This document shows positions 53,687 to 62,994 of a stretch of 64,000 bases of DNA, one piece after another. The notes under the pieces were generated by a model that had not been told where the DNA came from, did not search any database, and was given only the letters and a program-made list of their open reading frames with translations. The first letter of the stretch is position 1; every line of letters begins with the position of its first letter. Source of the stretch: Phyllobacterium lublinensis (GTDB lineage Bacteria; Pseudomonadota; Alphaproteobacteria; Rhizobiales; Rhizobiaceae); the NCBI RefSeq assembly GCF_020164435.1, contig NZ_JAIUDQ010000013.1:1-64000 (forward strand). The letters are read 5' to 3'. The position numbers were made by a program, and so were the translations under genes.

Positions 53687-55714
53687 ATGTTTGCGCCAGC
53701 CCAAATATCGACTACCAATGGTGTGACAAACCTGGAAGATCCCGAAGTTTGCTTTGCCGGGCGGGAGCAGTCGAATATGCAGATCAAAGTTGACGACCAT
53801 AAGCCGGTCGAGGAAACACTTCGCGATCGCGAGTGGGAACTCTCGCAGCTCGTAGACTTGGTTCCAGGCCACCTATGGCGGCTGACCCCGGATGGCGAGC
53901 CGACTTTCTTCAACAAACGCATGGTTGGCTTTCTCGGGCTGGACGTGGCGGATGCGGACAGGCCGGGAGTGAGCCGATTGCAGGCCGTCATTGAGGCAGT
54001 CATTCACCCTGATGATGCAGCGGAGTTTGGTGAAACACTCAGGTGCAGCCTCGTCACTGGCAAGGACTTTTCCATTCGATATCGCCTGCGCCGCAGTGAC
54101 GGCGTGTATCGCTGGATGTCGAGCCGTGCAGAGCCGATGCGGGATCAAGCGGGCCACATTGTCCAATGGTATGGCCTTTGCCACGACATTGACGACCAGG
54201 TGCATGCGGAGGAGGCGCTGAGACGCAGCGAGCGGCAACTCCAGCAGCTCATCGACGCTGTGCCCGCTCTGATCTGGTGCATGACGCCAGAAGGAATACC
54301 GTGCTACCTCAACAAACGGGTCTCGGACATCACCGGTATCGCTTTGGAAGATCTGATCGCGCCAGACGGAGCGCGATCCCTGACGGTCATCCATCCGGAT
54401 GACCGGGACGCGATCGATCGGGCGTTGGCGCGCTCGATCGAGACCGGGGAACCTTTCGTCGGGAGATATCGCCAGTGCCGATCCGACGGCCCCCATCGTT
54501 GGGTCGAAAGCCGCGCAGAGCCATTGCGTGACGAGGCCGGCAACATTCTCCAATGGTATGGCGTAAGCGTTGACATTCATGATCTCATGACCGTGCAGCA
54601 GACACTGCGCGAGCGGGAGCGGGAGCTTTCACTGCTCGTGGACATGGTTCCGAGTAACCTCTGGCGCTTGACGCCGGAGGGCGAGACAACCCTCGCCAAC
54701 AGGCACATGGCGGACTTTCTCGGCATGGACCTGGAAGACAAGCAGCAGTTGTCGGAGGTGTTCGACACCATTTTTCACCCGGACGATGTCGAAACGGTTT
54801 GGGATGGCCTGGCGCGCTGCCTTCGCACCGGCGAGCGCTTCTCCATGAAGTATCGCCTGCGCCGTGCGGATGGCGTCTACCGCTGGATGTCGGGTCGTGC
54901 CGCGCCGCTGCGCGACGAAAGCGGACGCATTGTGCAGTGGTTCGGACTTTGTCATGACATCGACGATCAGGTGCATGCCGAGGAAGCTTTGCGGCGCACT
55001 TCGGACAGACTCGCTCAGGCGACCAGGGCAGCAAGCCTGGCCGAACTTTCGGCATCCATCGCGCATGAAGTAAATCAGCCGTTAGCCGCTATCGTGGCCA
55101 ATTCGCACGCTTGCCACCGTTGGCTGTCCGCAGATCCCCCCAACATCGACCGCGCCAAGATTACGGCCGAGCGCATTACCCGCGACGCCAACTCGGCAGC
55201 TGACGTTGTCGGCCGCATCCGTGCGCTTTTCCGCCAGACACCACACGCCAGGTTACCCGAAGATGCCAACCGGTTGATCAGTGAAGTCTGCAGATTTATG
55301 GCTGACGAGACGGCAGCAAGGCGGGTTCGCATCAAGACAAATCTCGAGCTGGGCCTGCCATCTGCGGCGCTCGACCGTGTCCAGGTGCAGCAGGTGCTCG
55401 TCAACCTGATCCGCAACGGGGTCGACGCCATGGACACCGTGGTCGGCGGTGCACGAGAACTCGAAATACAGTCAGCGCGACATGGATCCGACGCAATACG
55501 CATCGAGGTTCGCGACGAGGGAACGGGTTTTGAGGACGTCGAGCGCGTATTCGAGCCGTTCTTCACCACCAAGCAACACGGTATGGGCATGGGCCTCGCC
55601 ATCTGCCGTTCGATTGTCGAATCGCATGGCGGCCGGCTCTGGACTGCCAACAACGAGACGCGGGGAGCGACCGTCGCCTTCACGCTGCCGTTGGAGGCAA
55701 GCGAGGCGCCATGA
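53687..55714 (+). CDS. Histidine kinase with three repeated PAS domains (right module)
   Basis: Up to 675 aa, cytoplasmic. Three PAS/PAC units at about 44-172, 182-298 and 307-428 each open (R)ELSxLVDxVPxxLWRLTPxG and end with a PAC ending DxxHAEEALRR. Units 1 and 3 share DGVYRWMS and LCHDIDDQVHAEEALRR almost exactly, pointing to internal duplication. Phospho-acceptor His460 in ASIAHEVNQPLAAIV; ATPase blocks NLIRNGVDAM, DEGTGFEDVE and GMGMGLAICRSIV. The start is uncertain: the ATG at 53777 (MQIKVDDHKP, after GGGAG) would trim 30 residues. It overlaps the next gene by 4 bases. Confidence 0.88.
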   Translation: MFAPAQISTTNGVTNLEDPEVCFAGREQSNMQIKVDDHKPVEETLRDREWELSQLVDLVPGHLWRLTPDGEPTFFNKRMVGFLGLDVADADRPGVSRLQAVIEAVIHPDDAAEFGETLRCSLVTGKDFSIRYRLRRSDGVYRWMSSRAEPMRDQAGHIVQWYGLCHDIDDQVHAEEALRRSERQLQQLIDAVPALIWCMTPEGIPCYLNKRVSDITGIALEDLIAPDGARSLTVIHPDDRDAIDRALARSIETGEPFVGRYRQCRSDGPHRWVESRAEPLRDEAGNILQWYGVSVDIHDLMTVQQTLRERERELSLLVDMVPSNLWRLTPEGETTLANRHMADFLGMDLEDKQQLSEVFDTIFHPDDVETVWDGLARCLRTGERFSMKYRLRRADGVYRWMSGRAAPLRDESGRIVQWFGLCHDIDDQVHAEEALRRTSDRLAQATRAASLAELSASIAHEVNQPLAAIVANSHACHRWLSADPPNIDRAKITAERITRDANSAADVVGRIRALFRQTPHARLPEDANRLISEVCRFMADETAARRVRIKTNLELGLPSAALDRVQVQQVLVNLIRNGVDAMDTVVGGARELEIQSARHGSDAIRIEVRDEGTGFEDVERVFEPFFTTKQHGMGMGLAICRSIVESHGGRLWTANNETRGATVAFTLPLEASEAP

Positions 55715-56379
55715 GCCTGCTGGATGAAATCGTATTTGTTGTGGACGACGACGCAAGGGTGCGCGAGGCAATCAGCGAGTTGCTCGAGTCGTTGGGGTGG
55801 CAATCCAGAACATTTGCCGTCGCCGCGGACTATATCGCCGCTGTGAAACCGGATCTTCCTGCATGCCTCATCCTGGATATCGAGTTGCCTGACATCAACG
55901 GCCTGGAGTTTCAGAAGCAGCTCTCCGACGACGTCCATCCGCCGATCGTATTCATTACCGGCCATGGCGACATACCATCGTCCGTTCGGGCTATTCAGGG
56001 CGGTGCTGTGGATTTTCTGACCAAGCCGGTTGGAGAGCAAGAGCTCGTTACGGCGGTTCGGGCGGCAATCAACCGGGACCGCGAACAGCGATCGGTGCGC
56101 GCGGAACTGGCCGAACTTGTTCGCCGGTTGGATGCCCTTACACCCCGGGAACGCGAGGTATTGCCGCTTGTCGTCAGTGGGCTACTCAACAAGCAGGCAG
56201 CCGCAGAACTCGGCATCAGTGAAATCACACTTGAAATCCACCGCAGCAAGATAATGCACAAGATGCAAGCAGCATCGTTCGCCGACCTCGTGCGAATTGC
56301 TGAAAAGCTGCAGATCCCGATCACTCATTCCAGACGTTCAGGAAGCTTACAAGAATGTACAACTCGAAATCCGTGGTAG
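55711..56379 (+). CDS. FixJ-like LuxR-type response regulator (right module, first)
   Basis: 222 aa. Receiver with VDDDARVREAISELLESLGW, Asp56 (CLILDIELPDING) and Lys in FLTKPVGEQ. LuxR output DALTPREREVLPLVVSGLLN and ISEITLEIHRSKIMHKMQ. Coupled to the kinase gene by ATGA. It differs from the other two LuxR-type regulators in its acidic loop (ELPDING instead of RMPGLSG), so the three may read different outputs. Confidence 0.9.
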   Translation: MSLLDEIVFVVDDDARVREAISELLESLGWQSRTFAVAADYIAAVKPDLPACLILDIELPDINGLEFQKQLSDDVHPPIVFITGHGDIPSSVRAIQGGAVDFLTKPVGEQELVTAVRAAINRDREQRSVRAELAELVRRLDALTPREREVLPLVVSGLLNKQAAAELGISEITLEIHRSKIMHKMQAASFADLVRIAEKLQIPITHSRRSGSLQECTTRNPW

Positions 56380-56732
56380 CGATTGTCGATGATGATCGGC
56401 GCCTGCTCGAATCCCTCGCCGACCTGCTTGAGTCGGCGGGGCACGCTGTGCGGCCGTTCTCATCGGGTCAGATGCTGCTGAACAGCGACGCGCTGCCGGA
56501 AATCGATTGTCTGATCACCGATATCGGCATGCCCGGCATGGATGGCTTCGAGTTGCAACGCTTACTGGGCGAGAGACGCCCTGGCCTACCCGTGATCCTG
56601 ATCACCGGCCGCCACGAAATTGCCGAGCTGCCGCAGGCAAAGCACAACCGGTTTTTTAGAAAGCCATTCGACGGGCAGGCATTGCTCGCAGCGATTGGTG
56701 ACGCTCTGACTGGAAAGGAGGATTCCCGATGA
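56355..56732 (+). CDS. Stand-alone receiver-domain protein (right module)
   Basis: 125 aa, one REC domain and no output. AIVDDDRRLLESLADLLESA, phospho-acceptor Asp56 in CLITDIGMPGMDGFELQ, and Lys in FFRKPFDG. It overlaps the end of the preceding regulator by 25 bases and the next by 4. The same single-receiver gene occurs in the left module, so a lone receiver seems to be a standard part of this system. Confidence 0.9.
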   Translation: MYNSKSVVAIVDDDRRLLESLADLLESAGHAVRPFSSGQMLLNSDALPEIDCLITDIGMPGMDGFELQRLLGERRPGLPVILITGRHEIAELPQAKHNRFFRKPFDGQALLAAIGDALTGKEDSR

Positions 56733-57454
56733 GTGTTAGTTATCAAATGAGTGACAGCTACAAAAACACGGTACTGAAACGATCCCAAACCGCGGGAAAG
56801 TGGGTCGGCGAAGAGGTTGATCGTCCCTTGGTCATCCTTGTGGACGACGACGACAGTCTCCGCGAGGCCTTGCATGAACTGCTGCAGTCAGTTGGCTTGG
56901 ATGCGGTCAGTTTTGCGTCTACGCGCGAACTGCTTGAGGCGGGGCTACCTGATCGCCCAGGATGCCTGGTGGTCGACATACGCATGCCAGGTCTAAGCGG
57001 GCTGGATCTCCAACACCGCTTGGCGGACAACGGTGATTCCAAGCCGATCATCTTTCTCACCGCCCACGGCGACATCCCGATGTCCGTGCAAGCGATGAAG
57101 GCGGGAGCAATCGACTTTCTCACCAAGCCTGTAAGGGACCAGACACTCCTCGATGCAATCGCGGCGGGCATTGAGCGCGATGTCGAACAGCGGGTCCACT
57201 TGCGGATGGTGAAAGAGCACCTGGGCAAGCTTTCTCTGCTTACGCCACGGGAACGCCAGGTGTTGCGAGAAGTCGCGCTAGGACGGCTGAACAAGCAAAT
57301 AGCTTTCTCCCTCGGTATCAGCGAGATCACGGTCAAGCTTCATCGCTGCAACGTCATGCGCAAGATGCAACTGACTTCCGTCGGCGAACTCGTTCGCCTG
57401 TGGGAATCTCTGCCCGTTGAGGTGCGCGAGATGGTCGACGTCCAGCATCATTGA
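56729..57454 (+). CDS. FixJ-like LuxR-type response regulator (right module, second)
   Basis: 241 aa with an N-terminal extension of about 30 residues (MSVSYQMSDSYKNTVLKRSQ). Receiver with Asp83 (CLVVDIRMPGLSGLD) and Lys in FLTKPVRDQ. LuxR output LLTPRERQVLREVALGRLNK and ISEITVKLHRCNVMRKMQ. Nearest relative in the window is the left-module regulator, with long identical runs around RMPGLSGLD and VQAMKAGA. GGAGGA lies before its ATG. Convergent with the MFS gene that follows. Confidence 0.9.
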   Translation: MSVSYQMSDSYKNTVLKRSQTAGKWVGEEVDRPLVILVDDDDSLREALHELLQSVGLDAVSFASTRELLEAGLPDRPGCLVVDIRMPGLSGLDLQHRLADNGDSKPIIFLTAHGDIPMSVQAMKAGAIDFLTKPVRDQTLLDAIAAGIERDVEQRVHLRMVKEHLGKLSLLTPRERQVLREVALGRLNKQIAFSLGISEITVKLHRCNVMRKMQLTSVGELVRLWESLPVEVREMVDVQHH

Positions 57455-57498
57455 CACTATTGGGGGACAGCGATGCCAGTTTCTTTTGGCGACGGGCA

Positions 57499-58695
57499 TC
57501 ACGCTGCATCGGCTTGAAGTGCGGCGTGGGCCGGTTCACTCAGGCGCCGAATGACGACCATGGCAAGCACCCAGGCGACCGCCGTGACTGCGATGCACAC
57601 AGCGGCAAGGCTGGCATAGCCGCCTGCTGCAATCACCGCGCCGGCAGCAAGAGGCCCTATGGCGAAGCCAAGCAAATAAGCTGATCCTGCTGCCGCGGCC
57701 CAGCGACCGTTGCGATCGAGCGCTGCGGCAAGGCCGAACAGGTAGGGGATCGAGAAATAGTAGATAATGCCTGACGCAGTGAGTGCCACGATATAGGCAG
57801 TAGGGTGGCGCCAGAGGCAGAGCGCGATTGCAACGATCATGAAAGCGGCGCAGAAACATGAGATCGGCAGTGCCCGTCCCCAGCGCAAGTTAAGGACTGT
57901 GGCCGCTGCTGCACCTGCCAGACCAATCAGTGTCGTGAGCGTCAGCGCATAGCCGACCGCGATCGTGTCGAGCCCTGCGCGTTCGCCAAGGGGCGTGCTG
58001 AACGCATAGAGCGCAGCAGAGACGCTGATGTAGAGCACGATTGCCGAGAGCGTCACGACGCCAAGCAATGGCGGGGCCACCAGCGCTGGACTCTTCACAG
58101 TTCGGTCGCCGGAGTTGGCGCGGGCGTCCGGAATGAAAAACAGAAATGGCGCCAGGGCCAAGGTCACGCCGGCGATCAATGCGAGTATGCCGCGATGCGC
58201 GAAGGCCTCGGTGACCTGACCGCCGACAGAGAAAAGCGCAACACTGCCCAAGGCCCAGGCAATCTGAAAGTAGCCATAAACCTTGTCGGGATTGCTGGAA
58301 CGGGAGGCGACAATGGAGAGTGATACCGCATAGAGCGCCCCCTCGCCAATGCCCGCAAGCCCGCGCAGCAGCGCGAGTGAACCCAACGAGAGGCTGAAGA
58401 TGGATGCCGCTTGGGCGCCTAAGGTTAGGGCGACTGCTGCTAGACTGATGCGCCGATAGGAAATTCGGGGCAGGAACGGGGCGATTGCAATCGCAGTGGC
58501 GGCTAGGATCAGGAGTTCCAGGGAGGCGACGAAACCGGCGTCGCGCTCCGAAAGCGAAAGACCGTCCATGAAGCCGCCGATCATCAGGGGAGACATCTGC
58601 GCTACGAGTCCGCCGATCAACTGCGCGGCGATCGCACCGACCACCAGGGATGCGGGATCGCGAGCTGAAGAAGAGCAACGTAGCGTCTCTTTCAT
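57499..58695 (-). CDS. Major facilitator superfamily transporter
   Basis: 398 aa, about 12 transmembrane helices. N-half includes AAQLIGGLVAQMSPLMIGGF and SERDAGFVASLELLILAATA; the helix 2-3 loop FLPRISYRRIS is an atypical motif A. The polar linker IPDARANSGDRTVKSPALV lies mid-protein. It resembles small-molecule exporters of the DHA1-like class, but the substrate cannot be named. Convergent with the right signalling module, 44 bases from its last stop. Confidence 0.82.
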   Translation of the reverse strand: MKETLRCSSSARDPASLVVGAIAAQLIGGLVAQMSPLMIGGFMDGLSLSERDAGFVASLELLILAATAIAIAPFLPRISYRRISLAAVALTLGAQAASIFSLSLGSLALLRGLAGIGEGALYAVSLSIVASRSSNPDKVYGYFQIAWALGSVALFSVGGQVTEAFAHRGILALIAGVTLALAPFLFFIPDARANSGDRTVKSPALVAPPLLGVVTLSAIVLYISVSAALYAFSTPLGERAGLDTIAVGYALTLTTLIGLAGAAAATVLNLRWGRALPISCFCAAFMIVAIALCLWRHPTAYIVALTASGIIYYFSIPYLFGLAAALDRNGRWAAAAGSAYLLGFAIGPLAAGAVIAAGGYASLAAVCIAVTAVAWVLAMVVIRRLSEPAHAALQADAA

Positions 58696-59062
58696 GGTTT
58701 GGCGGCGTTCCTCGTCATCCAGCCTTGAGGGTCGCCACGTCCCGGCCGTCGCAACCCGAATGATGGTTCAGTTGTTTCGCCAAGGAATTGGAGCCTTGCT
58801 CTCCTCCAAATCCCGACCCGATCCGCAGCCTGCAGACCGAGTGATGATATTGATGTTGAGAACCCCTTCCGGCGAGCGCCGAAGCATGCAGCACCGCCGA
58901 CGCTTGACTGCTGGTATACTAACACCGAAGGGATCGGTACGTCGAGCGACTTGGAAGCGGAACTGAACGTCAGTAGATGGGGCAGTCTTGTTGGGGCATC
59001 CGTCGCGGGGTAGACTATTTGCATCCCGTATGACCGAGGCCATTCATGCCCGCAGCGGCGGG
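58696..59062. other. Intergenic region between MFS and cytochrome b genes
   Basis: About 370 bases upstream of the MFS gene and downstream of the cytochrome b stop, both leftward. Open frames on the minus strand are not family-like. No terminator hairpin with a T-tract is obvious, so the cytochrome b transcript end is undefined. Confidence 0.5.
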
Positions 59063-60328
59063 TTATCCTTGCCCGGAGCTGCTGCCGGTCTTGAGGACAG
59101 CTTCGGTGATCGAGTTGGGCAGTCGGCGAGGTTTTTCGATTAATCCGAGCACTGGCATTATGACGATGAAGAATGTGAAATAGTAAAGCGTCGCCAGCTG
59201 GGACAGGATGACGTAGACTCCTTCCGCGGGTCGCGACCCCAGCCAGCCGAGGAAAAGACCATTGGCGGCGAAGAGCCAGAAAAACAGCTTGTACCAGGGG
59301 CGGTAGACTGCGGAGCGCACCTTTGCCGTGTCGAGCCACGGCACGATGAACAGCACGGCAATGGAGGCAAACATGGCCAGCACGCCACCGAGCTTGGAAT
59401 CGATCGGGCCAATGTTGAATGTGATAGCGCGAAGGATCGCGTAGAAGGGCAGGAAATACCATTCTGGCACGATATGGGCCGGCGTCTTCAGTGGGTCGGC
59501 GACCGTGTAATTGTCAGGGTGGCCGAGATAGTTCGGCAGGTAGAAAATGAAGTAAGCCAGGACCAGCACGAAGATCAATATGCCAAAGGCGTCCTTGACG
59601 GTTGCGTATGGCGTGAAGTCGACGATATCGCTCTTCGATTTCACGTCAACGCCGGTTGGGTTGTTCTGGCCGACGACGTGAAGCGCCCAGATGTGCAGCG
59701 CCACCACCCCCGCAAGCATGAATGGCAGCAGGTAGTGCAGTGCAAAGAAACGATTGAGTGTCGGGTTATCAACCGCAAAGCCACCCAAGAGCAGTCGCTG
59801 GATCCAGTCTCCGACGATCGGGATCGCGGTGAAGAAATTCGTGATAACCGTAGCGCCCCAGAATGACATCTGTCCCCAGGGCAGCACGTATCCCATGAAG
59901 GCAGTCGCCATCATCAACAGGAAGTTGGTGCAGCCCAGCACCCACAAAAGCTCCCGTGGCGACTTGTAGGAGCCGTAATAGAGGCCGCGACCGATGTGCA
60001 TGTAAACCGCGATGAAAAAGAACGATGCACCGTTCGAATGCAGATAGCGCAGCAGCCAACCGGAATTCACGTCGCGCACGATCTTCTCGACTGAATTGAA
60101 GGCCAGTATCGTGTCGGGAGCATAATGCATCGCCAGCACGACGCCTGTCAGGATCTGCGAGACTAGCATGACCGTGAGGATGCCGCCGAACGTATAGGCG
60201 TAGTTCAGGTTACGGGGGACCGGATAGACAATGAAGGAATCGTAGACCATTCGCGGCAATGGCATGCGGGCATCCAGCCAGCGTTCGATGCCGGTCTTGG
60301 GCGTATAGGTAGAAGGTGCACCGCTCAT
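59063..60328 (-). CDS. Cytochrome b of a bc1 complex, orphan copy
   Basis: 421 aa, full length, about 8 helices plus the C-terminal domain. The four haem histidines sit in helices B and D ([14 protein letters not shown] / [14 protein letters not shown] and [20 protein letters not shown]). Quinol-site motif PEWY in [18 protein letters not shown]. The opening [19 protein letters not shown] matches rhizobial FbcB. No Rieske or cytochrome c1 gene is adjacent, unlike the usual three-gene operon, so it is probably an additional copy or one that uses other partners. Confidence 0.9.
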   Translation of the reverse strand: MSGAPSTYTPKTGIERWLDARMPLPRMVYDSFIVYPVPRNLNYAYTFGGILTVMLVSQILTGVVLAMHYAPDTILAFNSVEKIVRDVNSGWLLRYLHSNGASFFFIAVYMHIGRGLYYGSYKSPRELLWVLGCTNFLLMMATAFMGYVLPWGQMSFWGATVITNFFTAIPIVGDWIQRLLLGGFAVDNPTLNRFFALHYLLPFMLAGVVALHIWALHVVGQNNPTGVDVKSKSDIVDFTPYATVKDAFGILIFVLVLAYFIFYLPNYLGHPDNYTVADPLKTPAHIVPEWYFLPFYAILRAITFNIGPIDSKLGGVLAMFASIAVLFIVPWLDTAKVRSAVYRPWYKLFFWLFAANGLFLGWLGSRPAEGVYVILSQLATLYYFTFFIVIMPVLGLIEKPRRLPNSITEAVLKTGSSSGQG

Positions 60329-60746
60329 CGAGTTGCTCCCTGTTGCCTGACGTCTCGGACGACCTTGGTCTCTTGCGGGTTATCCTGGCAGCTTTGGGCG
60401 TCGGCGCGAGACGGAACCATCCGCTCTTGTGCGGGCATAGTGCCGCCGGGCAGCCGCATTCTGGAAGTCGATCAAAATGCCCTCGCGACCAGGTTTTTCT
60501 GTATCAACGCCCCAGAGCCTTAAGATGATCGGCAGCAATTTCGAAAGTGCGAAACGTAGCGTTTTCATTGCCGGTATTCCCCATACAGGTTGCGGACATC
60601 CCACCCTGCCAAACTTCCGGGGTGTGAGCCATCATGCCGAGGACGCGTTTGTTCGATACCTTGGTATATGTTTTTCGAGTAGCGGCGACTGGTGCAGATC
60701 GATATCTGCTAGTCAATTTTGGACCATTGCTCCCTTTGTTCAATGC
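60329..60746. other. Intergenic region upstream of orphan cytochrome b
   Basis: Minus-strand open frames here are weak candidates only: 60380-60568 (MKTLRFALSKLLPIILRLWG, then basic) and 60504-60632 (MMAHTPEVWQGG opening, ending in KALGR). Neither has a family match I know or a firm ribosome site, and they overlap. The promoter of the cytochrome b gene should lie in this stretch. Confidence 0.4.
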
Positions 60747-61520
60747 TTATTGGCCCATGCCTGCCGCCTCGAGAATAAGCGCTGTTACCGCTTCTGGTTG
60801 TGAGATCATCGAAACGTGGCTCGCCTCGAGTTCGACCGTTTTTGCTCCCATACGTTTTGCCATGAAACGTTCGAGGTCAGGATTGATGGTGCGATCGTTC
60901 TTGGAGACTGCGTAAAAACTCGGCTTCGATCGCCACGCAGCCTGTGTCGTCTTGCCAGCCAACAATGCCTTGTTAAAGGGAGCCTGCACGGAATAGAGAA
61001 TCTTGGCTTTCTTCTCGGCCACATCACCCGCGAAATCATTAAGAAAGGCGTCCTCGGTCAGTCGCCCCTCATCGCCGTCGAAAACGATGCCCGCGGTAGC
61101 AGGAGGTGTCGGATAGGTCTTGGCCAAGGCGGCATAGTCTTCTCCAGCATCTGGCGCGCGGGCAGCAATGTAGACCAACGAGGAAACGTTCGGATGCACT
61201 CCAACTTCTGTGACGATCATGCCGGAGAAAGAGTGACCGACAAGCACTGTCGGCCCGGCCTGGCGGTCGAGAACACGCTTGGCGGCGGCCACAGCATCTG
61301 GAAGCGTCGTTAATGGGTTCTGCACCGAGGTCACATTCAAACCCGCTTCTTGAAGACGGCCGATAACGTCAACCCAGCATGAGCCATCAGCGAACAGGCC
61401 ATGGACAAGCACCACATTCTTTGCCTTGGTGAGGTCCGCTGCCGCTCCTTTCGGAAGAAGGCCAAGGGCGACCCCCATTGCCAAGGCTGCAGAAAATGAA
61501 CGGCGGGTCATCAGCGTCAT
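60747..61520 (-). CDS. Exported alpha/beta hydrolase (EstC / salicylate-esterase-like)
   Basis: 257 aa from ATG 61520 (MTLMTRRSFSAALAMGVALG), chosen because AGGAG lies 6 bases upstream; the longer frame adds a basic tail. Signal of Tat or Sec type ending PKGAAA. Core: VVLVHGLFADGSCWVDVI, nucleophile Ser97 in LVGHSFSGMIVTEVG, and a terminal His in LEASHVSMISQPE. Periplasmic esterase-like enzyme; third exported hydrolase of the window. Substrate unknown. Confidence 0.86.
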   Translation of the reverse strand: MTLMTRRSFSAALAMGVALGLLPKGAAADLTKAKNVVLVHGLFADGSCWVDVIGRLQEAGLNVTSVQNPLTTLPDAVAAAKRVLDRQAGPTVLVGHSFSGMIVTEVGVHPNVSSLVYIAARAPDAGEDYAALAKTYPTPPATAGIVFDGDEGRLTEDAFLNDFAGDVAEKKAKILYSVQAPFNKALLAGKTTQAAWRSKPSFYAVSKNDRTINPDLERFMAKRMGAKTVELEASHVSMISQPEAVTALILEAAGMGQ

Positions 61521-61815
61521 GACGGCTCCTTTTTTCCGGATGGCCTCGGGATGAATTGTGAATCCGCCAACCTTGTTACAACTTCGGCGGCGGATGATAG
61601 CAAAAACGTCCAAAGCTGTAACCGTTCGATCTCTGTGTGGATGGCGGTTGGGCTGCTTGCACAACGAGGCGGCTGGTGTAGGCAGAAAAGCATCTGTTCG
61701 AAAACAGTACTGAGATTGGCGGCATCCAAGCCATGCCTGGCCTTGTTAAAAAGATCAGGCATTTATTTGAGATCAGTCATGTCGAGAGAACTGGCTAGCA
61801 AGGTGTGTCCTCAAC

Positions 61816-62706
61816 CTATGGCAGCGGGACCGGCTTGTCGCTGAGTGTGCGCAGGTAGGCGATCAAGTTGACCCGTTCGGTCTCGTCCGGAACTCCGGGT
61901 GTCTCCATGTTGACGCCCGGCGTGATGAGCATGGGTCCGAAGAGATATCGGTTCAGGTCCTCGTACGTCCATACACCCTCCCAGTCCAGCAAGGTGTCGG
62001 AGTAACGCATATTCGCCAAAGATGCCTTGTCGCGACCCACGACGCGCCACAAGTTCGGTCCTATCTGGGGTCCCTCCTTTGGCTCGGCGTTATGGCAATG
62101 GTGACAAACGCGGATGAAGTAAGTTCGGCCTTTCTCGACATTGGCAGAAGCCAACTTCATTGAGACAGGGGCTGGTGCTGGCAAGACGACGCCGTGCGAC
62201 ATGAGGTAGTCGGCGACCTCGCGTTGCGCCGTACGTTTTGCCAGATGGATCGGTGTCTTGCCCTCCATTGACTTCGCATTCACATCTGCGCCGGCCACGA
62301 CCAGCACCTTCACGCAATTAAGACAACCGATGCTGACGGCGACGTGAAGGGCAAATTCGCCGCCACGTTCAGAATTTGGATCAGCGCCCCGATCCAGCAA
62401 CAGATTCAACAGATCGAGTTTGTCTTCTCCTATAGCCGCAATCAACGGGGGACCCAGAACCGTCTGAACGTTGACGTCCGCACCACGTTCGATGAGTAGT
62501 CTTGCGGCTTCGATGTGATCCGTCCAGACGGCAAGGAAGAGCGGTGTTGCGGTTCCATCACTTTCATCTATGCCAGCGGCTGCATCGAGCGCCGCCGTGA
62601 TCGCCGCGACATCGCCTTTCATGGCGGCGTCGTGAATGTCGGCAGCATGCGATGCCAGCGGGATGTGCACAAGCAGTATTGGAATGAAAAGCAAGGACAC
62701 GCGCAT
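61816..62706 (-). CDS. Ankyrin-repeat / cytochrome c fusion protein
   Basis: 296 aa. Signal peptide MRVSLLFIPILLVHIPLASHA. Then about four ankyrin repeats (residues 23-175), e.g. TPLFLAVWTDHIEAARLLIE with RGADVN and TPIHLAKRTAQREVADYLMS. A mono-haem class I cytochrome c follows from about 185, with CHHCH at 201-205, axial Met267 in GVNMETPG and the tail [16 protein letters not shown]. The haem domain resembles CycM at 9.6-10.2 kb. Periplasmic electron carrier with a protein-binding scaffold. Partners unknown. Confidence 0.9.
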   Translation of the reverse strand: MRVSLLFIPILLVHIPLASHAADIHDAAMKGDVAAITAALDAAAGIDESDGTATPLFLAVWTDHIEAARLLIERGADVNVQTVLGPPLIAAIGEDKLDLLNLLLDRGADPNSERGGEFALHVAVSIGCLNCVKVLVVAGADVNAKSMEGKTPIHLAKRTAQREVADYLMSHGVVLPAPAPVSMKLASANVEKGRTYFIRVCHHCHNAEPKEGPQIGPNLWRVVGRDKASLANMRYSDTLLDWEGVWTYEDLNRYLFGPMLITPGVNMETPGVPDETERVNLIAYLRTLSDKPVPLP

Positions 62707-62994
62707 TTGGCATCTCCCAAGGTAAACCGCCGTTAAGCGCTATGCTTTCAAGACGGCAAAGTATACCGCGAATGCCTGATCGTAACCACGCTCAATGAAT
62801 GGTGGCAGCCGTTGGAAGAATGCAAGTTTAGGGAAAACCGGCCCGCCATGATCGGTCGACCTGCCTGGCCCGATTGAATGACTGAGTACCGCGGTCGGAC
62901 CCAAAGCAAGGAACCTTCAACTAAACAGAACATAGAAAAGTGCGGCTACTGCAGAGCGCCGCCCGATGTTGATTTGGCCCTTGTTCAAGAGTAG

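Noticed and set aside
58692..59462. Minus-strand frame of about 256 codons between MFS and cytochrome b
   Set aside because: Its first half is a shifted reading of cytochrome b and the rest is low-complexity Arg-rich sequence; no ribosome site.
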